Shown piece after piece: positions 35,763 through 46,871 of a stretch of DNA of 64,000 nt (positions are counted from its first letter, which is position 1; each line of letters starts with the position of its first letter). A model generated the notes under the pieces. It had not been told where the DNA came from. It was given only the letters and a program-made list of their open reading frames with translations, and ran no database searches. Made by a program: the position numbers and the translations under genes. The stretch lies in NCBI RefSeq assembly GCF_016808335.1, contig NC_053143.1, positions 55,861,339 through 55,925,338 of the forward strand. Reading direction: 5' to 3'. This DNA is from Panicum virgatum (Eukaryota > Streptophyta > Magnoliopsida > Poales > Poaceae).

Positions 35763-36380
35763 CACTACTACAGAAATGCTAATTTGTCCCGGTTGGGAAA
35801 CCCTTGTTGTCCCGGTTTCCCAACCGGGAACGCCAGGCCGGGACAAAAGGGGGGGGGGCCCTTTTGTCCCGGGTCTGGCAACCTACCTTTTGTCCCAGTT
35901 AGTAACACCAACCGGGACAAAAGGTGCTGCCAGCGCCACGTGAGGTGGCGCTTCCTTTTGTCCCGGTTGGTGTTACCAACCGGGACAAAAGGTACCCTTT
36001 TTTCCTATTTTCCTTTTCTCAATTCTTTTTCTATTTCAATTATACTTTTGCATTTCAATTAAACTTATGTATTGGAATTCAGTGTGTATGATCTCTACTA
36101 ATATATACATATATATATAGTTACTTATATAATATTTGTCCTAGATAGTTTTCATATATAAATTAATTCACTTATATATATGTATACACATATCTATACA
36201 TGTGAATTCCTTTACATATGAAAATATCTAGGACCAATATTATATAAACATATATATATATACACATATATATTATTGGAGGGCTTAAATATATAGTGAG
36301 CTACCATTTGTTTCTCTATCATGTCACTTTGTTTTTTCTGTTTGAATGACTAGATAATATTTTTTTGGTTATATGTCTGA
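35763..36380 (+). mobile_element. Truncated CACTA left end
   Basis: CACTACTACAGAAATGC at 35763 is followed by repeats of TTTTGTCCCGGTTGG and CCAACCGGGACAAAAGG in facing pairs to about 35995, then an AT-rich stretch with many TATATA runs. No right end is found before an LTR-like sequence begins near 36390. Confidence 0.7.
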
Positions 36381-36389
36381 TTTATTAGT

Positions 36390-37330
36390 GATGTACTTGT
36401 AGCCGCCGGATCCTAGCCGGACTAAGAATTAGCATCGGATCGGCTTGGGAGCTTAATGGGCTGCCCGCATAGTGGTGGCTTCATGTATCTTTTGGGCCCG
36501 TTAGGCCATGTATCGTAGATAGAAAGCAATCTAGAGTATAATTAGATAAGTCGAACTTGTTATCCAAGTCTCCGGAGTATAAATATGTAACCCTTTGTTC
36601 ATAATAAACATGACAGCATTGTTCCCTAGCAGCGGTGTTTCGTCAAGTCAATCTCGGCGCATCGCCACCCCTGGCTCCTAGGGTTTTTCTCCAAGTAAGT
36701 GCCATGCAGCTCTAGTCCTTCTGTCCAGGTCGTTTTAGGGCATGTTGAGCGTTTGGTTACCCGGTAGACTTTGTACTGAAGCATTTTTTATGGCGAAGTC
36801 TGCTAGTTATCCCGACAAATCTTGCGTCAAGCTCTACTTGGCGCGGGATCCGTCAGTTATCGCGCATGCTACCGATCTACATGTCTGTTTATGCTTCACC
36901 TAATAGATTAGCAGTGTGCTGCCAAGAGTGTGTAGCTTGCCCGGTTGCTATAATCCACAACATGCGCCGCAACATGTGCAATACGGCAACTCGAGAGATC
37001 GATGCACGCTTGGCCCCCTGTGTTTACATGTTTCTAGATTGAATCAGCTTTCTTAGGTGAACTCCCTTGGGGATTCCGATCTATGTTCATGCGTATGTTT
37101 AGATCTATCTAGTCGTATGCATAGCAGATGTCAACCTAGGAAGGTTCATGCTTTAAACATGGTAGTTTTCTCCTTGATTAGGCTTTGTCGATGCACTAAC
37201 CCATCAAGACTAAGGAGGCAATTGGCTCTTCGGAGCCAATCCACATAGATGCCTCAAGCTGATCCCAGCGATCTGGCTGGAATTTAATATTGATATGTTG
37301 TTCGTGTATCATGCAGGACGATTGTCCAAC
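36390..37330 (+). mobile_element. LTR of a Ty3/gypsy element related to the LTR at 61138-62372
   Basis: Several blocks match the minus strand of the LTR at 61138-62372: CCAAGTCTCCGGAGTATAAA (36567), CTCGGCGCATCGCCACCCCT (36653) with a following AGGGTTT, and ACTGAAGCATTTTTTATGGC (36776) with GCTAGTTATCCCGAC. A TATA-like box and AATAAA (36603) fit an LTR. The match is clearly diverged and the exact ends are not visible. Confidence 0.65.
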
Positions 37331-39200
37331 CACGCGCACGACCATCCAACCGCAACAACCTCCTTGGCTAGAAGGCCAAGCCAAGTGGCATGTCCGGTAC
37401 ACCACCACCCCCCATTGGAACCGCCACTAGGAGGGGTTGACCATAGCGGCAGCGTACCTCCCGGTTCCCTGATGTGTCCTTTGGCTAAGCTGGGCCCCAG
37501 CCCAACGGTTTTCGGTGACGACAGTACTATTGTTGGGTGTCGTATGGTTGTTAATGTCATGCAAAATATAATGTGCTCATGCTTCTCTTATCCGGGATGG
37601 GGCTCTATTGGGGACCCATACCCAAATGGGGATGGGTATGGGTATGTGGTGCTGCAACCTAGTGGGGAATTGTCCATTGACATCTCTACACTTAGTGTTT
37701 ACTTGCCGGAATGCATGATGGCTAGTGCAAGATGGTGATCGGAAGAATCTTGGTGCCCGACTCGAATTTACCTTTGGTGACGAGCACATGGACGCAGCTG
37801 AAGTTCATGCCAAGGACCGATGAGCTAACGTCCTAAGAGGGGGGTGAAAACAACTTATCAAAACCTATGCAAGATAAACAAGATATGTGCACTAAGGTTT
37901 TGCTAAGTGTTGCTAACTCTACTGTGGCCAAGTCTTGCAACCTAGTTCCACCTAGAAAACTAACCTATCAAACTAGTCTAGTAATGTAAGCACACAATTG
38001 CAAGAATATAAATGCAGAAGCTAAAGATATGAGTAGAGTGATTGCAAACTCCTATTGACAAAGGGAACAGTAGCACAAGTTGGAGACAGGTAGACTTTTA
38101 ACCAAGGTCTCGGAAAGGCGCGCAAGCCTTCCCCTACTCCCCGTTTGGTGCCTCTCGCAAGGCCTTGCTCTCGCATAGTCCGTGCAAGGACTATGGCCTC
38201 TATCCGCGCAAAGGTTGGCAAGGTGACCGACGCAAGGGTTAAGTAACCATGGTCGGGTAACTCCAGATATCCCCGGTACACACCCATGCTAAGCTGGGGT
38301 CTTCCGGGGCCTCTTACGGATGCTCACCGCCATCTCCACTAGATGAGCTTTTGGCCAAAACGCTGAGGGCCTCCATCCCTCTCACAAGTATGGTGGCGGC
38401 CTCTCCACAACTTGAAGGGTCTCGCAGGACTTACAAGCCCCACTTACAAGTCTTCGTGCGCGCAAGCACAAATTACCAAGAGTTTTGCGAAACTCACTGC
38501 AACACTTGGTCGCAACCAAGAGCTATGCGTGAAACAAGGTCTAAGCAAGATGCTCGCAAGCACTAGATATGCCTAGATATGATATATGTGATCTCTTGAT
38601 GGATTGGTCTCTCAAATATGTCTCTCAACACTAGAATGAACTCAGGATTCACCAACCATATTGTGGAGGCTGAGCAAAGGGGTATAAATAGCCCAAACCT
38701 CCAAACTAGCTATTAGGTGAAATTTGCTTTGCGCAGACTGCACCCACCGGACCGTCCGATGTGTACAGCTGACTAGTCATTGGAGTCGACCGTTAGTACT
38801 TCAAATTCGACCGTTGTGAGCACCGGACCGTCCGGTGCATGTTACCACCTGCAGTCTTGTGTTGATGTAGCTCTCGGGCCAGAACATCCGATGTATACAA
38901 CGGACCATCTGGTGCGTTCAAAGTTTAAACGTGATCGATCCCTTCTTCTCTGCCTAGAACATCCGGTAGTGGACCATTGGACCGTCCGGTGCGACCACCG
39001 GACTGTCTGGTGCATGAAATTCGCACCTGATCTTGAATCTTCAACTCGAGGTTTTTTCTTCTCACCGAATCGTCCGGTGTGCACTACTGGACCATCCGGT
39101 GCGTACAAAAATCCGGTCAGCGGGACCGCTATGTCGCACTTCATGATTTTCATCAATGGTGTCTAGGGTCTTCTCTTGTGCTCTTCAAGCCCTCCTTTGA
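37331..39200. other. Repeat-derived non-coding DNA, including a GC-rich palindrome array
   Basis: 37800-38740 contains CGTCCTAAGAGGGGGGTGAA, a phrase I associate with LTR elements of panicoid grasses. 38745-39115 holds about eight degenerate copies of the palindrome ACCGGACCGTCCGGTG. Open frames over it follow the repeat and do not look like genes. I cannot assign element borders. Confidence 0.45.
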
Positions 39201-39649
39201 GGTGTTTGTACCCCAAGTCCATCTCTTCCACCTTGGAACTCAAACAAATATACTTGCACAAATATTAGTCACAAATGGTTCATGTTGTCACTTTAACCAC
39301 CAAAATCACATTAGGGAACTTGTGCTTATGACCATGTGGTGGACAAAGCAGGAGGCTTGGCCAAATGAGGTTGTGCAGGGCTGCAAGCAATCTAATACTG
39401 GCTCATGTCCAAGGACACACAAAGGTACAAGCGGCAACGGCATTGTCCAGTCTAGGCTTGGGACTTGGAGGTCGAATCCTATAATGGAGGGACACACTTC
39501 AGGCTCTGAGAGGGTTAGTGGTTTCACCTCAAAACCACACCCAGAAACTTTTTTTCGGTTTCACCCAAAATTGCAGGTGGCTGAGGATTGGATCAAGGAC
39601 ATGGTCATCGAGATGGAACTGTCGAGGCAAAGCAAAGTCTATAAGGCGT
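39201..39649. other. Unassigned DNA
   Basis: No recognisable gene or repeat end. An open frame at 39079-39681 has no family features. Confidence 0.4.
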
Positions 39650-41953
39650 CATTTCAGTTTTCCCCTACTGGTCTTCTCTAGCTCTCTCTCCCCACTTGAG
39701 TTGCTGCAAGACAACTGAGTATTTATTACGAAAATAAATAACATAACATAATAGCTGCCATCATGTGACAATACAAGCATTTCAAACATGAAGTTGAGGT
39801 GATGACTAAATACATAGAGACACATGAGAAGCTAGGTGGAGCCTTTTTCCATACTAGTAGTATACCAGCAGGTTGATAAATGTCGACGAACAAGGAGCTA
39901 GCGCCAATAATCCACAGGACCCTCAGATTATGTTGATACAGATCTGGGTCGAACGGTGCGTGCTCTATCTCTAGGACCAGATAGAGTAGGTATATTACCA
40001 GAGCTGCGAGAAGGATCAGATCGGACGACCTAAGGAAGAAGGAATATGGTTCCTTGGCCGCTGGGTTTTGCCTTTAATTTTCACCAAAGTATGATTCCTT
40101 GCTCTTCTTGATTGGCACGCAAGCAAGGAAAAAGCTAGTGATATTCTTTTCCCTCTTTATTAGTATAGTTCCCAATATTCAAATGATGAAATTTCATGTG
40201 CCTGCAAGCTCTACCTTTTTAAAGTACGTCTTTGAGTACTCATTTCTTCCCAACGGTAGAGCCAGAATCTATCGGAGCACATGTCTTATGTTCAATACAT
40301 ACAAAAAAGAACTAAACTGAACTATCGACTAACAGATTGGTTACATAGATATTGCCACGTGTTATTACATCGTTGGTGAAACACCACAGGAAACTGGATT
40401 TTTTCCACGTACCGGCCATGGTTATTGTTGTTGGCTTGGCCAAAACCACACGTAAGTAAACATACTACCGTCGGCTTAATCTAGCTGACATCCATAAGGC
40501 TTTATTATTGCCGTCGACCAAAGGGTACGCCGACGTCAATAGTAGATATAGGGATAGATATATATTGAAGTGGCTTGCTTCTCTAGTTCTCTCTCCCCAC
40601 TTCAGCTGCTGCAAGAAAATCGAGTATTTATTACGAAAATATAATAGTTGCCATCATGTAACGATACAAGAATTTCCGTCACGAAGTTGAGGTGATGACT
40701 AAATATAGAGAGAGAAGCTAGGTGAAGCAATTTTTTTTTCTTTTCATCTTTAGCGTAAATTGTTCTTCTATTTCCAACAGGCTCTGTTGGTGTGACATGT
40801 TTGATAGGACTTGGCCAAAGCCGATGGAGAGAGGCTCATGGAAAAGCCCTGCTAAAGGGGTTCTTATTTTCATCTGGTGGGGGGCTGCCAAAGGGGCCTC
40901 CCCGGTGCCAGCGCTGGGGATTGAACCCGGTGCCCGCCGTGGGGAAATGCCTTTTTTTGAGGTATTTCAGAAGAAGCGCAGCGACGGTGATGAGCTCGCC
41001 GCCGTTGCTTAGCTGCTTGGCGTGAGAATCCGCGCTGCATTGCTCGGCTGCGTAGCACAGCGTCTCCACCCATACTTGAGCGACCACCTCCAGCGTGCCT
41101 GTTGTCGTGTCCGGTAACTCCACCTCCGAGCTGATGAGCTTCGCACCAAGCTTGCATCCAGTCTGCAGCATCAATCTGAGATGCTGCTGCGTCGAAAAAT
41201 CAAGACGGAAACCGTACTTGATGTGTAGGTTGTCAGTCGATCCCGTCTCCACTGCCTCCAACAATCCATCCCCGTAGATTCGTAGCACACTGGCCAGTTC
41301 CTCAGCCGAGCCGTACCGCGGGCCCCTAGTGGTGAGGCCATAGCACACCTCGATGTATGAGCTACGGCTGGCGGCGGGTGACAGCATGTATGGGTCTGCA
41401 GCGAGGAGGAACACCATGTAGTTGGAGAGCGCCTCGACCACCTCGGCTTTCTTGTCGTCGTCGTTGTTGGTGGTATGCTGCTTCTTCTCTGACCGCCACC
41501 AACTCAAGAAGATGTTAGTGGCGATGTGCCAGACAAGGATGCGCTCGTCCAGGCTCCAGGTCAGGCTATACACGTACGATGTCACCGTCGTACAACCCCC
41601 AACGCTTCAGCTCTGCTCGACCCCTACAATAAAAAAGCTGGGCCCAGAACGCCATCAGCTGATGCTCAGCGGACCTGCTGGTGACTGTCATGTGGCCCAG
41701 GGGGTATATGGCCGTCGCGTCGGCAAGCATGTACGCCGACCAAACAGACAACCTCAGGACACTGGAGTCGATGCGTCGCCGAAACTCCCCCAAGATTAGG
41801 AGCGAGACCTGGAGAGTGAAGCTCAGCAGCACCAGTGACCGGATGCCCCATTCCTTCCACGCATCTGCCACCACGCCTGCTGCTCCCATCGCTACCACCT
41901 CTGCTTGCTTAATCCGCTCTGAAATGCATTCATGCATGGAAATGCAAGGTCAC
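39650..41953. other. Host unit C, partial duplicate of unit A without its transposons
   Basis: 39930-41953 is collinear with 10193-10738 plus 20330-22975. It shows the undisturbed target sites of CACTA-1 (ATG at 39930) and CACTA-2 (GTC at 40470). Upstream, 39660-39840 is a diverged second copy of 40575-40735, so the unit itself contains a trace of another array member. Confidence 0.92.
40836..41937 (-). pseudogene. DUF4220/DUF594 pseudogene with internal deletion and frameshift
   Basis: The C-terminal part (40836-41574) is almost identical to the intact gene at 20696-22960. The N-terminal part (41937 to about 41650) matches its first 100 residues but is clearly more diverged. About 1150 bases, the middle of the protein (roughly residues 103-485), are missing, and the join near 41640-41645 stays in frame. 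A 4-base insertion at about 41573-41576 (GTAC in ACACGTACGATG) then shifts the frame. No working protein is expected. Confidence 0.93.
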
Positions 41954-43143
41954 GCGCCGGACGCATGTAGCCTGAAGAGCAGGGTCACGCATGGAAAGGA
42001 CAATATGGATGATGGTAACACATGCAAAACAAATTCATCAATCTAATAAAAAGCTCGAGTTTTAAAACTAAACTTTCAAATCAAAATATGATTGAACCAT
42101 TCTGATTGTCTGGACCAAGGACCGCTTCAAAACAAGATCTCGCTCGATTTATGTTTCGACGATAAACAATCAAGTTATATTTCCCATAAACAAAAAATCG
42201 TCACACATTCCATATATCCCAAAAGCTAAGGCATGCATGTATTTTGAAAAGTCAAACTTCATAATATTTGACCAATAATTAGTGTAACAATTTCTAAATC
42301 ATATGCCTCGCTTGTGGTTTCATTGATCCTTATTTAGAAATAATTTATAAAAATCAAATTTCTATTACCATACATGAATGATGATATATAAGAAGGGTAT
42401 CCTTTTAGTCTAAATATTTTTTTCTAAGGTTACAAAATTTGATTTTTTTTTAATACATGCACACCATATTTTGGTCACTTAAAAACCACTGACTTACATG
42501 CTCCCACGTCCTCCCCTTTCCCTCACTCCCTTCGGCTCCTAGGTCATCTAGTCAAGTTCCCCATTTCCCTTCACTCCTTTCACCCCAGACTGTGTGGCGC
42601 CGCAAGATTTTGACCCGGCAAATGACGTGTCAGACCACTGTAGAACACCCCGGACGGTTCCTTCGTGGCAAATATTGCGGCGTCATCACCCGTGGCGCCG
42701 CAACGTTTTACTGTGGCGCCACTCGCCGCAAAAAGGGCCATTCTGTGCAAATAGTTTCGGAGAAAGGTTATTCTTGCAATCTCTTTAGTCAGGGGTCAAA
42801 ATGCAAAAAAAAAGTGCGCCAGTGGACATTTGCTGATTTGCACATTGCATGGCCAGGGCTCCAAGAGGTCACACCTGGCCCCTTTTGTCGTTTCCTTCGA
42901 TTATCATCTCTGAACATGTGGACAGCAGGGCCGCTGTGGGGTAGCAGCTACAGGTTCATTGTATGTGCATCGTTCAATTAGGGGAAGGGGCCTTGCTGCA
43001 TCAATGGCACATGTGGTGTCGCCACCACTGGACAAAGTTGCAGGCCTTATTTTGCGTGCAGGGCTTGGTCATCTCCAATGCCTTGTTTGGTAGTTCCTCC
43101 TTCACGGCTCTTGGTTATCACTATTGAGGTGGAATGCCCCACG
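41954..43143. other. Unassigned DNA, no convincing gene
   Basis: AT-rich to about 42480. 42590-42730 contains repeated GTGGCGCCGCAA motifs in an open frame of 129 codons without family features. I do not call a gene. Confidence 0.45.
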
Positions 43144-43146
43144 TAA

Positions 43147-43857
43147 GACTATCCGCAGTGGTAACCGGTAAATGGCCCTGGACCTCTAAATTAGCGGACG
43201 AAGTGGAAAAAATCCGCCGCAGCGGTGACCCGTAAGACATCCCGTATTCTACGGGGTGAGGCTTGCGCCCTTCAAATCTCCAGGTCTATAAACTTCCCGT
43301 ATCTTCTCTTTCTCTCTCCGCGCACGTTCGAGGCGAGGCCACCGCGGCGGACGGCGGCGGCGCACGTGGCGGCCAGCTGCTGCGCGTCGCGAACGTGGTG
43401 GGCTCCGGCGGCCAGCGACGACGACCCAGCGGTGGCCCAGCACGGCGGATGGCTGGCTGCAGCCCAGCGCGGCGGCGCTCGCGGCGGCCAGCATGGCGGA
43501 CAATGGCGGCCTGAGCTGATGGGCAGCGTCGGTGGGTGGTGGTGGCCTGCACTGGTGGACAGCGGCGGGGGCGCACGTGGCGGCGGTCGCGGCGCTGGTC
43601 CAGCCCGGCACCATGCGCGTGATACGGGGCCAGGGGCAGCGGCTCTATGCCACAGGAAGGAGAAACGGACAGAGGTGGTGGGTCCCGGTTGTCAGTGAGA
43701 CAATCATATAGATAGGTTATTTGACAGTGGGGTATGGAGGATGGGGTATTGAGGACTCCGTTGCGGGAGAACACGATTTGGAGGATAGAATCTTTTATAG
43801 AGGTGTATGAATATTCTTTTAGAGGAGAAAATATAGGGGACATCGTTGCGGATAGCC
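43147..43857. mobile_element. 711-bp PIF/Harbinger-type non-autonomous element, target duplication TAA
   Basis: The left end GACTATCCGCAGTGG and the reverse complement of the right end, GGCTATCCGCAACG, match with few changes. TAA lies on both sides (43144-43146, 43858-43860), the target length of PIF/Harbinger elements. The middle (about 43320-43640) is GC-rich, unlike the AT-rich ends, and may be captured DNA. No transposase is present. Confidence 0.72.
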
Positions 43858-43860
43858 TAA

Positions 43861-45933
43861 CAGGGCCTCTCTTCTCCGTTGAATAGACCATGCCACCAAG
43901 GAGTTCACCCTAGTAGCTATTGCTTCTTTTGCATTTCGCCTTCTAACATCACAGTCGATGCTACACTTTCATACTCCATTGTCGGCAATGATTGGTATGA
44001 AGGAAGGGTCTTTGGAGTCGTGGGCAAAAGTCATGTGTGGCTTTGGTTGAATATTACAGTGGTGATGCTCTCGTATACCAATCACCTAGTTGGAGGCATA
44101 TTTTCAAGGCAACCCGTGTCCCTGTAGTTTTTGGGTGAAAACCTAGCTAGTCCAAATTAGCCACATGAATAATGCTAGTGCACTGAATGTGGTGTTCTTG
44201 TGGGCGGTGTCGCCTTGAGGATTCATCCTTGCCACCAATAACAACGGGTTTGCCATTGTTGGCTTGCTTCTTTGTTCCTAGGTGTTTGTTCCTTGGTCAT
44301 TGCTAATGGAGCTCAGGCGGTCGCTCTCTCATCACACTTGTCTCCCTGCATACTCGAGTTTGGCTGATTCCCTCGGAACTATTCCATTCTTGTAGTTAAT
44401 TTGGAGAGCTAGGTTGTAGATTTAGTTTGATGGTTGGAGCTTTTGTCATGTTATGCCTGTTGAGTAGTAGGTGTTTGCCCACATATTTGATTTTTGAGTT
44501 GCTTTCTTCGTAGGCCATAAGTTGTTTCTCTGCCACAAGTTGTTGTTATGGACTAATTTGTTGATGCAATTTGTCTTTTAAGCTCGTTTGGCAATATTTC
44601 AAAACACAATGCCAACAACATTATAGTTGGCGACGTTTTACTGAAGATACAATATTTAGGGCCACATGTGCCAAAATGAAGAAAAAAAATCACCAACCGC
44701 CACAAGATGAATGAGCTGATGTTACTTTATGCAGAGTTAATTCCTAATTTGTTTTGTGGTGTTTGGTGATGGCAATGACAAACTTTGTAGCTTTCCATGG
44801 CCTGAAGTACTTTCTGGAGAGCTAAAGCATTGTGAAAGTAATTTTTATACAAATCTACATATTGAAATAACTAGGAAATTGTCTACGGAATTCATTTGCG
44901 TGGTATCATTCCTTAAGAAACACTAATTTGGTAGGAGCTGATAAATTCATTTGGGAACCTTTTGGCAACCCCATTTTCCCAAGGGATTTTCACTAGCCCA
45001 CATTGCAAATAAATATTATAAAAAGGGCCATCATATTACTTGGTTAACGAAAGGAGTTTGATAAGTTTCAATTTGTCTTGGCAGCCCCCTTAAATTTTAT
45101 TCTTTTATACATTTCGATTTGTCTTATCAGTCAGGGGAGGTGCCACCCTATAGGCAAGGTGGGGCAGCTGCCCTAGCTACCTGGACGCATGCCACACAAT
45201 ACATGTGTCATTTAAAAGTTGTAATGCTTCCGCAGCCCACAGCCATTAAAATACATCTGCCACTAAAATACGCTCACAAACACCCACATGGTGGATACGA
45301 ATTCCATTAGGACACAAGTTCTTAATCATGTTAGGAAACATGTCCGATTGTACTGAGAAATGAATCCTTAATTTAAAATCAATCGAACATGAGTCCTTCA
45401 TTTAAATTTTAAATCAACCAATCTTACAAATAGGACACATGTTCTTAATTATAATAGAACATGAACCCCTATTTTAAATAAATCCAAATCGCATATATAA
45501 AAATTCATAATGTGAAACCTGGCCGAAACCAATACACATTCTATTCGCGCACGAAACCAGAGTACCATCACCAATGTCCTGTTTTAGTTGGTTCCACTAT
45601 TATGATACAAGTTGCAAAGCAAACACATATAAATCCCTTCTAATATATACTTGTTTACTAGGGGTGGAAGGGATTGAATGTGAATGGGATAATATATTTC
45701 CCAAATTTGTTTCCTTATTTTCAAATGAATTTGGTTGTGCATTCAGATGTTCTAAAAAACTAATACTGATTTGATGATTCCAAAACTGATTTAGGATATA
45801 CTGTACCTTTTAATGATAAATTCAATTTTCAGTTTTTACAAACTGAAGTATTTTTTTAAAACAAATAAATATCAAGAAATATTTGGGTCAACATTTTCTA
45901 GTAGAGTAATTAAAAAGAAATAGCAATAATATT
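43861..45933. other. Unassigned AT-rich DNA, no gene seen
   Basis: Two kilobases with no recognisable coding region. 45300-45480 has diverged local repeats of a GGACACA(T/A)GTTCTTAAT type. I see no element borders. Confidence 0.5.
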
Positions 45934-45987
45934 TATCAGATCGTATGGATAATTGTCCATATGCACTTTCTACAGCCTAATGCAAAA

Positions 45988-46761
45988 GAGTAAATTCTTT
46001 TTATGCCATCGAAAACTATAACAATCCCTTATGTGCCATCGGAAATTATGCGATCCCTTCTATGCCATTGGTTTTAATTTTTCATCCCTTCAGTGCCATT
46101 GCCATTACTTTAAATCAAACGGTGTTAACTTTCTGAGCATCGCTGTAAAATCTAAGGTTTACAGGGGGTTCTTTGTAGAATGACGAAGACACAAAGAAAA
46201 GAAAGAGAGTTACCATATCTTTTAGGGAGGTTTGTGCAAAAGTGACTTTCTTCAACCTGTGTACGCATGAGCGTGCCCCGCCCGCTCGCTCGAGCGCGGC
46301 CGCGTCACCGCTCCCGCGCGCGGTGCGCTGGCCGCCCCGCCCCGCCCCCACGTGCGCGGCTGCGTCCCTGTCCCACACGCATGCGGCGCACTGGCCGCCC
46401 CGCCTGCTCTCTCGCGCAGGCGTGGCCCCGCTCCTGCACGCGGCGCGCTGGCCGCCCCGCCCCCACGCGCGTGCGGCGAGCCGGCTGCCCCGCCCGCTCG
46501 CTCGCGCCGGCCGCCCCTTCACGCTCCCTCGCTTCGACGATGGAGGAGGCTGGGTCAGGGGCTCAGGGCTCGGGCGGCGCGTGCTGGAGCGGAAGAGCAG
46601 CGCGAGGAGGCTGTAGCTGGGAGCGCACTGAGGCCGTTTCCCAAGAATTAACGGCGATGGCATAGAAGGGATCCAAAAATCAAAACCGATGGCATAGAAG
46701 GGAAGTTATAATTTTCAATGGGGATCGATATAGATTTCGATGGCATAAAATGAATTTACTC
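45988..46761. mobile_element. 774-bp Mutator-like element with 9-bp target duplication and GC-rich interior
   Basis: The inverted ends GAGTAAATTC(T/A)TTTTATGCC run on through ATCGAAA, about 27 bases with one mismatch. AATGCAAAA flanks both sides (45979-45987 and 46762-46770), and 9 bp is the Mutator target length. Unit B (about 29185-29200) has one AATGCAAAA in continuous flanks. Inside the ends, short GATGGCATA-type motifs are repeated. The middle, 46258-46610, is GC-rich with a GCGCTGGCCGCCCCGCC repeat. It may be a captured gene piece (Pack-MULE), but I recognise no protein in it. Confidence 0.9.
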
Positions 46762-46871
46762 AATGCAAAAAGTACATATCATGAAAGGATTGTCTGAAAG
46801 AAGTAAAATGTGAAGTGTAGTACCGATATGATGGCTTGGGGATGTAGATGAGCAGTGTAGTGTCGTCTGCC

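Noticed and set aside
39079..39681. 200-codon plus-strand frame
   Set aside because: No family motifs; it runs from the palindrome cluster into the flank of unit C.
46115..46663. 182-codon minus-strand frame in the Mutator-like element
   Set aside because: It is Arg/Ala-rich from a GC-rich tandem repeat, with competing open frames on the other strand. Recorded only as a possible captured piece.
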